A DNA stretch of 64,000 bases from Synergistaceae bacterium UBA1358 (lineage in GTDB: Bacteria; Synergistota; Synergistia; Synergistales; Synergistaceae), in NCBI GenBank assembly GCA_002306075.1, contig DBRW01000035.1:1-64000 (forward strand). The letters run 5' to 3'. Every line of letters starts with the position of its first letter. The stretch's first letter is position 1. Of this stretch, positions 46,732 through 53,552 are shown piece after piece. A program made the position numbers and the translations under genes. The notes under the pieces are model-generated. The model worked only from the letters and a program-made list of their open reading frames with translations, was not told the DNA's origin and did no database searches.

Positions 46732-48747
46732 ATGTTTGATCCTAAGACAGGAAAAGCACTTGAGATAGCTCTGGATTTTCCGGATGGACTTCCTCCCAAG
46801 CCAGAATTCGAACCGGGCATCAGGAGGGCACCCAACAGAGGACAGGTACTGAACGAAAAAGAGACGGTGCTGGCACTTAAGAACGCGCTCCGCTACATCC
46901 CGGAGAAATACCATAAAGAGATAGCACCCGAATTCCTCGAGGAATACCGTGAACACGGACGCATATACGGCTATCGTTTCAGACCTCAGGGACGCCTGTA
47001 CGGCAAGCCCATCGACGAGTACAAGGGCAAGTGCATAGAAGGAAAAGCCTTCCAGGTCATGATCGACAACAATCTCGATTTTGACGTGGCGCTTTACCCC
47101 TACGAACTGGTCACATACGGAGAGACCGGACAGGTATGCCAGAACTGGATGCAGTACAGTCTTATCAAGAAATACCTTGAGATCCTGACGCCCGACCAGA
47201 CACTCGTCGTACAGTCCGGACATCCGCTCGGACTCTTCAGGTCGCACCCCTCGGCACCGAGGGTCATCCTTACGAACGGCCTGATGGTAGGCATGTTCGA
47301 CAACCCCAAAGACTTCACAAGGGCGGCCGCTCTTGGCGTCGCGAACTACGGACAGATGACAGCGGGCGGATGGATGTACATCGGACCGCAGGGGATCGTC
47401 CACGGAACGTACAACACTCTGCTGAACGCGGGAAGAAAGAGGTTCCACCTGCCGGAAGGCAAGGGGCTTGCGGGCCATCTTTTCGTCTCCTCGGGCCTTG
47501 GCGGCATGAGCGGAGCTCAGCCTAAGGCAGCGGAGATAGCAGGCGCTGCGGCAATAATCGCAGAGGTCGACCCGTCCCGCATCGAAACAAGATACAGCCA
47601 GGGATGGGTGAGCAAGAGGACCAAAGACCTCGCTGAGGCTTTCGGTTGGGCGAAGGAGGCCATGGACGCAGGCAAACCTCTTTCCATAGCCTACGAGGGC
47701 AACATCGTAGACCTTCTGCAGTACGCTCTCGACAATGACATCAACATCGAACTGCTCTCCGACCAGACATCATGCCATGCCGTTTACGACGGCGGCTACT
47801 GCCCGCAGGGCATCACCTTCGAAGAGAGGACCAGGCTCCTCGCGGAGGACAAAGAAGAATTCTGCAGGCTGGTCGACAAAACGCTCAGGAAACACTTCGA
47901 ACTCATAAAGGCGCTGACGGCAAAGGGAACTTACTTCTTCGACTACGGCAACTCATTCATGAGGGCGGTATTCGATGCAGGCGTGACCGAGATCGCAAAG
48001 AATGGCGTCGATACGTACGAAGGGTTCATCTTCCCGTCATACGTGGAAGATATAATGGGACCGCTCCTCTTCGACTACGGCTACGGACCGTTCCGCTGGT
48101 GCTGCCTCAGCCGCGATCCCGAGGACCTCAGGAAGACCGACCGCGCCGCTATGGAATGCATCGATCCGACCCGCAGGTTCCAGGATCACGACAACTGGGT
48201 ATGGATCAGGGATGCCGAAAAGAACAAGCTCGTGGTCGGCACACAGTGCAGGATACTCTACCAGGATGAAGAGGGAAGGGTCCGCATAGCGCTTAAGTTC
48301 AACGAGATGGTACGTACCGGGGAGATAGGTCCGGTAATGCTCGGCAGAGACCATCACGACGTCTCCGGTACAGACTCGCCCTACCGCGAAACTTCCAACA
48401 TCAAGGACGGAAGCAACGTGATGGGCGAGATGGCGATCCACTGCTTCGCCGGAAACTGCGCAAGGGGAATGAGCCTTGTCGCACTCCACAACGGCGGGGG
48501 AGTCGGGACCGGCAAAGCGATCAACGGAGGCTTCGGCCTTGTCCTTGACGGAAGCGAGAGGGTCGACAACATCATCAGGTCTTCGCTCAGCTGGGACGTC
48601 ATAAGCGGAGTCGCGAGAAGAGCATGGGCAAGGAATGAAAACGCGCTTTCGACGGTGGCTGAGTTCAACCGCAAGAGAAGCGACGGTCACATCACAGTTC
48701 CTTACATCGCAGACGAAGAATATCTTACAAAGCTCGTAAAAGGATAG
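46732..48747 (+). CDS. hutU: Urocanate hydratase
   Basis: 671 residues, the longer urocanase form (the common bacterial one is about 555). NAD-binding and catalytic blocks are recognisable: QSGHPLGLFRSHPSAPRV near residue 165, GWMYIGPQGIVHGTYNT near 214, SGLGGMSGAQPKA near 254, GYCPQGITFEER near 350, DYGNSFMRAVFDAG near 405, and the C-terminal GNCARGMSLVALHNGGGVG near 577. It hydrates urocanate to imidazolonepropionate. It opens the plus-strand hut unit. Confidence 0.95.
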   Translation: MFDPKTGKALEIALDFPDGLPPKPEFEPGIRRAPNRGQVLNEKETVLALKNALRYIPEKYHKEIAPEFLEEYREHGRIYGYRFRPQGRLYGKPIDEYKGKCIEGKAFQVMIDNNLDFDVALYPYELVTYGETGQVCQNWMQYSLIKKYLEILTPDQTLVVQSGHPLGLFRSHPSAPRVILTNGLMVGMFDNPKDFTRAAALGVANYGQMTAGGWMYIGPQGIVHGTYNTLLNAGRKRFHLPEGKGLAGHLFVSSGLGGMSGAQPKAAEIAGAAAIIAEVDPSRIETRYSQGWVSKRTKDLAEAFGWAKEAMDAGKPLSIAYEGNIVDLLQYALDNDINIELLSDQTSCHAVYDGGYCPQGITFEERTRLLAEDKEEFCRLVDKTLRKHFELIKALTAKGTYFFDYGNSFMRAVFDAGVTEIAKNGVDTYEGFIFPSYVEDIMGPLLFDYGYGPFRWCCLSRDPEDLRKTDRAAMECIDPTRRFQDHDNWVWIRDAEKNKLVVGTQCRILYQDEEGRVRIALKFNEMVRTGEIGPVMLGRDHHDVSGTDSPYRETSNIKDGSNVMGEMAIHCFAGNCARGMSLVALHNGGGVGTGKAINGGFGLVLDGSERVDNIIRSSLSWDVISGVARRAWARNENALSTVAEFNRKRSDGHITVPYIADEEYLTKLVKG

Positions 48748-48761
48748 CAGGAGGAGACCCT

Positions 48762-49391
48762 ATGAAATTTGAGAGGATGGAAATACGCGCGTTTCTCGAT
48801 GAGCTTGCCTCGGACTCTCCGGCACCGGGAGGCGGAAGCGTAGCGGCACTGTGCGCTTCCCTCGGATCGGCGCTCGTCTCTATGGTGGCAAACCTGACAA
48901 TCGGCAAGGAGAAATACAAAGACAGCTGGCAGACTATGGAAGACGTGGTCGGCAAAAGCGAATCGCTCAGGTTCAAATTCATTGACCTGATGAACAAAGA
49001 TACCGAGTCGTTCAACACCTTCATGGCTGCCATGAAACTGCCCAAATCGACCGAAGAAGAAAAGTGTGCCCGCAGGAAGGCAATGGCAGAGGCCTCGAAG
49101 CTCGCCACAAAAGTCCCGCTAATGACCCTGGAAGCATGCGTCGAGATGAGCGAACTGGCTTACCTTGCTGCAAGAGACGGGAACCCGAACACGATAAGCG
49201 ATGCCGGAAGCGCCGCTCTCATTTCCGAGGCGGCGGGAAAGGCAGCTGCCTACAACGTGAAGATAAACCTTCCCGGCGTCACGGACGAAACCTTCTCCGC
49301 CGACTTCAAGGCAAGGATGGAGGAGGCACTTGTGCAGCTCACGGCGAACGTGAAGAAGACCGAAGAGCTGCTGGACAAGTCACTGAGCTAG
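48762..49391 (+). CDS. Formimino-THF cyclodeaminase / methenyl-THF cyclohydrolase family protein
   Basis: 209 residues, all-helical family matching the C-terminal half of animal FTCD and FchA. N-terminal FLDELASDSPAPGGGSVAAL is the family hallmark; KINLPGVTDETF lies near residue 167. Next to a formiminotransferase it most likely converts 5-formimino-THF to methenyl-THF plus ammonia, feeding one-carbon metabolism. AGGAGGAG precedes ATG 48762; hutU ends 14 bp upstream. Confidence 0.9.
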   Translation: MKFERMEIRAFLDELASDSPAPGGGSVAALCASLGSALVSMVANLTIGKEKYKDSWQTMEDVVGKSESLRFKFIDLMNKDTESFNTFMAAMKLPKSTEEEKCARRKAMAEASKLATKVPLMTLEACVEMSELAYLAARDGNPNTISDAGSAALISEAAGKAAAYNVKINLPGVTDETFSADFKARMEEALVQLTANVKKTEELLDKSLS

Positions 49392-49406
49392 TATTTCCCC
49401 GAAAAG

Positions 49407-49454
49407 AAAAAAGCAGGCCGCCGGATATACCCAGGCGGCCTGCTTTTTGTTTTG
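49407..49454. terminator. Bidirectional rho-independent terminator
   Basis: Arms GCAGGCCGCC (49413-49422) and GGCGGCCTGC (49434-49443), A-run before and T-run after (49444-49448, then GTTTT). It separates the converging cyclodeaminase and EamA genes. Confidence 0.93.
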
Positions 49455-49469
49455 ACGGAGTACTAAATA

Positions 49470-49895
49470 TTATTTATTGATGAATATCAGGCCTGCGATG
49501 CAAAGTATCATCCCGATCACCTTGTTCAGGGTAAAACTGTCCCTGTAGAATAATACTCCCACAAGGACCAGCGCGACAGCAAGGCAGATGTTCGCCACTA
49601 GCGATCCTATGCTGATGTTCCATCCGACCCTGTACATGATAATGAACCCCATCTCAAGGCATACTATCGCGGCCCCCAGCACAAGGCTGTTCCAGGTGAT
49701 GCTCCTGATATCCGCGGGGAAATTTTTAAAGTGTCCGGTAAAGAGGTACAGCCCCAGACATGCGCTTCCCGCCACGATATAGGTCACAAGCAGCGAAAAA
49801 TAGGGATCCGCGCCCTCAGAGATAGATTTTGAACAGATGTGATAGAGGATATTTGAGAAAACGATAAAGCCTATCGGCCAGTAATAACTCCACAT
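49470..49895 (-). CDS. Half-size EamA/DMT superfamily membrane protein
   Basis: 141 residues with about five membrane helices, one EamA repeat rather than the usual two. The end GSLVANICLAVALVLVGVLFYRDSFTLNKVIGMILCIAGL shows the typical DMT C-terminal repeat pattern (a glycine-rich helix, a short turn with F..N..IG, then a last helix). Such proteins work as dimers; the substrate cannot be told. GGAGG precedes the start. Confidence 0.72.
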   Translation of the reverse strand: MWSYYWPIGFIVFSNILYHICSKSISEGADPYFSLLVTYIVAGSACLGLYLFTGHFKNFPADIRSITWNSLVLGAAIVCLEMGFIIMYRVGWNISIGSLVANICLAVALVLVGVLFYRDSFTLNKVIGMILCIAGLIFINK

Positions 49896-49929
49896 GTACC
49901 TTGTCCTCCGATCGGGGATAGCTGATCTC

Positions 49930-50001
49930 CGTCCGGCCTAACTGCCGGCAGCCATTCGGCCTTGCCGGATTATCATATATCAGACCCTCCCAATAGTGCA
50001 A
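49930..50001 (-). promoter_or_regulatory. Promoter and hairpin-forming leader of the EamA gene
   Basis: On the minus strand, TTGCAC (50001-49996) and TATGAT (49977-49972) are 18 bp apart. In the following leader, TCCGGC (about 49969-49964) can pair with GCCGG near 49949-49945 or with GCCGGA at 49937-49932, giving two mutually exclusive hairpins. No known riboswitch class is recognised. Confidence 0.4.
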
Positions 50002-50039
50002 ACAAATGTAAGAAGATCAGAGACCGTCTATTTCGATCG

Positions 50040-50078
50040 AAAACGGCAGGGAAGGTGTATATCAGTCCCTCCCTGCCG
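50040..50078 (-). terminator. Terminator of the serine operon
   Basis: Minus strand: 9-bp perfect arms (50070-50078 and 50044-50052, CGGCAGGGA with its complement) followed by TTTT. It lies about 30 bp after the serA stop. Confidence 0.7.
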
Positions 50079-50110
50079 CCGGTGTGCCTAAAATATTACT
50101 GTACGCTCTT

Positions 50111-51763
50111 TTACCGTGCCTCAGTAAAGTCGATCATCGTCAGCCAGATCATGTCCCCGCTCTTCTCAAGCTTTTTCTTCGTCTCTTCGTCTATATCGCT
50201 GTCCACTTCAAGCGCTCCGAGCGCGAGCCCGCTGTTGTCCTTCCTTCCCAGTGCGAAGTTTGCGATGTTGATCTTCGATTCGCCCAGGATGTTGCCGATC
50301 TTTCCGATGACTCCCGGCCTGTCGTGGTTCTGGAAGAGTATGAGCTTCCCGTTGGGGACGAAATCGAGCCAGTAGTCGTTTACCTTGACTATCCTCATAC
50401 GCCCCTCTTCTGTGATGGTCCCGATAAGGTGTATGCTGCACTTTTCCGCATCAAGCGTAAGCTCCACGGTGTTCTTGTACGTCCTGGCCTCGCCGAACCC
50501 CTCGTCGACGGTAAGCCCGCTGTCCTTGGCGAGAAGCGGGGCTAGCATGTACGAGACTTCCGGGCCGCGGCTCACTTCGAAGAGGCCTTTGAGCACCGCG
50601 ATGCTGTAAGCGCAGAGCCTGTTGGGCATAGGCTCCTCTTCGCAGAAGAGATCGCCCCTCAGCATGATATGGCATGCGTGGACGGCACCGCACTCGACCT
50701 CGGCCAGCTTTGCCCCCAGCACTCCCATCTTCCTGGAAAGCTGCAGGAATGCTTTCTGCGTTTTGTTCAGCTTCTGCTCGAGGAAGGGGAGATTTACCGC
50801 ATGTTCGTAGGGTTCCCCGCGCAGCGCGGCGATCATGTTCTCCGCGGCAATCTTCGCGACCTCAGTCTGGGCCTCTTCGGTGCTCGCTCCAAGATGCGGG
50901 GTGATGACTATCCTGTCCTCGATGTCCTTCGCCAGGAACGGATGGTCCTTGGTCAGGGGCTCGCATGTGTAGACATCGAACGCTATGCCGGACAGACGCC
51001 CCTCCCTTACGGCCTCCGCGGCGGCCTTTTCATCGACGAGGCCGCCCCTCGCGCAGTTGATCAGATATGCGCCCTTCTTGAAGGCCCTCAGCATTTTTTC
51101 GTCTATCATCCCGGCGGTATCCGAAGTAAGCGGCATATGGAGCGTGACCACGTCTGCTATGGAAAGTGCGCCGGCAAGGTCGTTCACCATCGGGATACCG
51201 AGAGATTCGGCCTTTTTTTTGGGCATGTAGGGGTCATATGCGATGACATCCATCCCGAATGCCCGGCAGCGCTGTGCCACCGCAGCCCCGATCCTGCCGA
51301 GGCCGAGAACGAGGGCTTTCTTGCCGCTCAGCTGATGGCCTGAAAATCTCTTTCTGTCCCATTCTCCGTTCCGGAGCGAACCGAATGCCTGGGGGACCTT
51401 CCTTACAAGCGCGAGCATAAGGGCCATGGTAAGCTCCGCGGCCGCGAGCGTATTTCCCGTGGGTGCGTTTATCACCACGATGCCCTTGCGGCTGGCTACA
51501 GGGACGTTGACGTTGTCGACCCCGACGCCCGCACGCGCGATGACCTTAAGGTTTACAGCGGCATTCAGCGCCTCCTCATCCATTTTCGTCCCGCTCCGGG
51601 TAAGGACCGCATCCATTTCCGGCAGCCTTTTGAGCAGATCTTCCCGGGACATACCTACTTCCTCAATCAATTCTATGTCGGGTGCCTCTCTGAGCATCCG
51701 AAGCCCTGCCTCTCCTACGCTCTCTGCTACGAGCACCTTCCATTTCCTGTTGACGTCGGCCAT
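50111..51763 (-). CDS. serA: D-3-phosphoglycerate dehydrogenase (long form with ACT domain)
   Basis: 550 residues from ATG 51763; the GTG at 51769 sits closer to the GGAGG and is also possible. Substrate domain with LTRSGTKMDEEAL and ARAGVGVDNVNV, NAD-binding LGLGRIGAAVAQR near residue 150, catalytic R, E and H in NCARGGLVDE, EPLTKDHPF and ITPHLGAST, an intervening ASB-type domain (about 320-455), and a C-terminal ACT domain (ILFQNHDRPGVIGKIGNIL) that usually binds serine for feedback. First step of serine synthesis. It lies 2 bp after the aminotransferase gene. Confidence 0.95.
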   Translation of the reverse strand: MADVNRKWKVLVAESVGEAGLRMLREAPDIELIEEVGMSREDLLKRLPEMDAVLTRSGTKMDEEALNAAVNLKVIARAGVGVDNVNVPVASRKGIVVINAPTGNTLAAAELTMALMLALVRKVPQAFGSLRNGEWDRKRFSGHQLSGKKALVLGLGRIGAAVAQRCRAFGMDVIAYDPYMPKKKAESLGIPMVNDLAGALSIADVVTLHMPLTSDTAGMIDEKMLRAFKKGAYLINCARGGLVDEKAAAEAVREGRLSGIAFDVYTCEPLTKDHPFLAKDIEDRIVITPHLGASTEEAQTEVAKIAAENMIAALRGEPYEHAVNLPFLEQKLNKTQKAFLQLSRKMGVLGAKLAEVECGAVHACHIMLRGDLFCEEEPMPNRLCAYSIAVLKGLFEVSRGPEVSYMLAPLLAKDSGLTVDEGFGEARTYKNTVELTLDAEKCSIHLIGTITEEGRMRIVKVNDYWLDFVPNGKLILFQNHDRPGVIGKIGNILGESKINIANFALGRKDNSGLALGALEVDSDIDEETKKKLEKSGDMIWLTMIDFTEAR

Positions 51764-51765
51764 GA

Positions 51766-52914
51766 TCACTGATCCTCCCTGTTCCATATGTTCCAGGCTT
51801 CAGCGAGGAAGTCGGCTTTTACTTTGCCCGCCATATCGGCGGCACCGTAGAGGGCTCCAAGGATGATGCAAAGTTCCGGCCATCCCCAGTTGTTGTAATG
51901 CGCGACCCTGATAAGCTCTCCTTTGAGTTTTCCCTGGCCTCCGGCAGTCTCTATGCCCATCGCACGAAGTTTTTTCCGTACCGCTTCGGTATCTCCGCCC
52001 GGGTATTTAAAGGCGGTGACTCCCGGAGAACGCGCTTCGGGGAATTTGACGAGAAGGTCGAAACCCATGGCTTCGAGACCTGCGGCAAGGCTGTCCGCAT
52101 ATTTTCTCCTCGACCTGAACCAAGTCTCTGTACCGACTTCCAGGATCTCATCCAGAGCCTCGTCGAGCGCATAGTAGAGTGAGACCGGGGGAGTAAAGGG
52201 GTTGGCGGGGGATTTGGCTTCGAGATCCTTCCTGTGCAGCTTGAGGTCGTAGCTGTAGCTGGGGCAGACCTTTCCTTCAAGGGCCTTCCACGCCCTCTCC
52301 GAAAGCCACAGCAGCCCGAGTCCGGGAGGCGTGAGGAGCCCCTTCTGCGAAGCCGTGCCGATCGCATCGACGCCCCATTCCTGGGGGAAGCATTCCATTG
52401 CGCCGACCGAGCTGACTCCGTCCACGAGTATGAGGGGACGCTCTTCTTCGGGGATGGCCGCGATGATCTCTTTTATGGGGTTGACCACGCCGGTCGAAGT
52501 CTCATTGTGGGTCAGCATCAGTACTTTGCATCCCTGATGTTTTTTTAAAGCTTCCGCGACAAGTTCCGGCGTCACAGGATCGCCGAACTCAACGTCTATA
52601 TTGACGCCTTCAGCGCCGGTCCTGAGTGCGATCTCACGAAACCTGTTTCCAAAGACCCCGCATGACACGGAAATAAACCTGTCGCCCTTCTCAAGGAAGT
52701 TCACAGCCATGCACTCGAGGGCGCCTGTACCTGAGGACGGAAGGATGATCACCGGACCTTCGCTCTTCAGAAGTGTCTTAAGTTTGTTCTCGATACCGGT
52801 GAAAAGCTCGGAAAAGGCAGGACACCTGTGTCCTATAAGCGGACGCGCTCCCGCTCTCAGCACTTCTGCCGGCAGTTCCACCGGACCCGGGGTCAACAGA
52901 TATTTCGTATTCAT
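51766..52914 (-). CDS. Class V aminotransferase (AGXT/SGAT-like), probable phosphoserine transaminase
   Basis: 382 residues, PLP fold type I. N-terminal LLTPGPVELPAEVL and HRCPAFSELF, the PLP-phosphate loop SSGTGALECMAVNF near residue 60, DGVSSVGAMECFP near 163 with the cofactor aspartate, and the Schiff-base lysine in GTASQKGLLTPPGLG near 190. It belongs to the alanine-glyoxylate/serine-pyruvate group rather than classical SerC. Its place before serA, and the serine leader in front of it, argue that it makes phosphoserine from phosphohydroxypyruvate. Alternatives are serine-glyoxylate or alanine-glyoxylate transamination. GGAGGAG precedes the start. Confidence 0.88.
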   Translation of the reverse strand: MNTKYLLTPGPVELPAEVLRAGARPLIGHRCPAFSELFTGIENKLKTLLKSEGPVIILPSSGTGALECMAVNFLEKGDRFISVSCGVFGNRFREIALRTGAEGVNIDVEFGDPVTPELVAEALKKHQGCKVLMLTHNETSTGVVNPIKEIIAAIPEEERPLILVDGVSSVGAMECFPQEWGVDAIGTASQKGLLTPPGLGLLWLSERAWKALEGKVCPSYSYDLKLHRKDLEAKSPANPFTPPVSLYYALDEALDEILEVGTETWFRSRRKYADSLAAGLEAMGFDLLVKFPEARSPGVTAFKYPGGDTEAVRKKLRAMGIETAGGQGKLKGELIRVAHYNNWGWPELCIILGALYGAADMAGKVKADFLAEAWNIWNREDQ

Positions 52915-52953
52915 TGCACTCTCCTCCTTAAATTATGTTGATAGATAATTTCG

Positions 52954-52992
52954 AAAATAAAAAAGGGACCGGAAGATCTCCTTCCGGTCCCT
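52954..52992 (-). terminator. Attenuator terminator in the leader of the serine operon
   Basis: Minus strand: 11-bp perfect arms, GGGACCGGAAG (52991-52981 strand-wise) and its complement (52975-52965), loop of 5, one further A-T pair, then TTTTTTATTTT. It stands only 40 bp before the aminotransferase start and downstream of the leader promoter, so it must be conditionally read through. Its upstream arm (52984-52998) is also complementary to the end of the leader ORF. Confidence 0.93.
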
Positions 52993-53060
52993 GAAACGCC
53001 CTGATGTTCTAGAAATTTTGAAGATACTCTCTATCCATCGGTTACACGTTTCGGGACCGG
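52984..53060 (-). promoter_or_regulatory. Antiterminator pairing of the serine leader
   Basis: Minus strand: CCGGTCCCGAAACG (53060-53047) is complementary to CGTTTCAGGGACCGG (52998-52984) over 14 pairs with one bulged A. The second segment is also the 5' arm of the terminator, so the two structures exclude each other. A weaker CCGGC (53100-53096) could pair with GCCGG (53061-53057) as a protector when the ORF is not translated. Confidence 0.85.
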
Positions 53061-53155
53061 CAATTACAGCCAGAGCCGCCGCAAGAGGAGGAAGCGCCGG
53101 AGGAGAGAGATGATGACGATATGCCAGCAATGACGAATAACTTTATTGCTCTCAT
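53042..53155 (-). CDS. Serine-rich leader peptide (putative attenuator peptide)
   Basis: 37 residues, ATG at 53155, TAA at 53044-53042. AAGGAG precedes the ATG with an 8-nt spacer, a strong ribosome-binding site. It starts MRAIKLFVIAGI, then carries serine at positions 13-16, 18, 19, 22-24, 28 and 34 (11 of 37), with 5 glycines and 3 cysteines, all products of the serine pathway. The final codons (CGG TCC CGA AAC) overlap the segment that pairs with the terminator arm, and the stop codon follows at once. A ribosome finishing translation would cover that segment; one stalled at the serine codons would leave it free. This is the layout of classical amino-acid attenuators. A small secreted peptide is the less likely alternative. 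Confidence 0.85.
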   Translation of the reverse strand: MRAIKLFVIAGISSSSLSSGASSSCGGSGCNCRSRNV

Positions 53156-53196
53156 TTCCCGCACTCCTTTCCCGTGTATCCGTTGAATGGTTAACA

Positions 53197-53225
53197 TATA
53201 TACTATCGTTGAGGAAAAATGTCAA
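53197..53225 (-). promoter_or_regulatory. Promoter of the serine operon leader
   Basis: Minus strand: perfect TTGACA (53225-53220), 17-bp spacer, TATATA (53202-53197). Predicted start near 53190, giving a leader RNA of about 235 nt to the attenuator. Confidence 0.75.
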
Positions 53226-53238
53226 GTGTTGTTTTTCA

Positions 53239-53442
53239 CAGCCTGCGGCTGCGGGGAATTTACAGGACTTCGTCCTGTGGGGAATTCGTGTCCTCAGGAC
53301 GCGATTTCCCCATATCCTTGTCCCTACAATTGCTTCACCATCGCTTCACGCGACAGATTTTGTCGCGGTTTCACGCGGCTGTATTTGTCGCAGCTTCACT
53401 GTCTTTTTACCACCGCTCAGCAATGCTCAGCTATTGCTCAGC
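53239..53442. repeat. Noncoding stretch dense in hairpins and short repeats
   Basis: Between the divergent serine and mltG promoters. Inverted repeats: CAGCC-TGC-GGCTG (53239-53251), ACAGGAC-TTC-GTCCTGT (53262-53278), a long imperfect stem from 53279-53294 to 53296-53311, and CGCGACA-GATTT-TGTCGCG (53349-53367). Direct repeats: a 22-bp unit starting TTCACGCG at 53345 and again at 53370 (18 of 22 identical, period 25), with extra TTCAC at 53334 and 53395. GCTCAGC occurs at 53415, 53425 and 53436. No convincing ORF. Confidence 0.8.
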
Positions 53443-53466
53443 CGTCTTTTCCCCGCATTTTCTCTA

Positions 53467-53495
53467 TTTAACCTTATCGCCATTACGGGTATAAT
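53467..53495 (+). promoter_or_regulatory. Candidate mltG promoter
   Basis: TTTAAC (53467-53472), 17-bp spacer, perfect TATAAT (53490-53495). Predicted start near 53502, leaving a 50-nt leader to the TTG start of mltG. Confidence 0.55.
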
Positions 53496-53552
53496 TCCTA
53501 CGTGTGCCTGGCAGTAAGTGCATACAGCCTGAAAGTACGAGGAGAGGATTTA

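Noticed and set aside
52933..53130. 65-codon minus-strand ORF overlapping the serine leader in another frame
   Set aside because: No ribosome-binding site, no family, and it would read through the terminator; the 53042-53155 frame has a strong site and meaningful composition.
53334..53399. Possible CRISPR-like array
   Set aside because: The repeat period is 25 bp with no distinct spacers, only two near-full units, and no cas genes are present.
53146..53517. Several plus-strand ORFs of 91-123 codons in the repeat-dense gap
   Set aside because: They overlap each other in different frames, lack ribosome-binding sites and are low-complexity translations of repeats.
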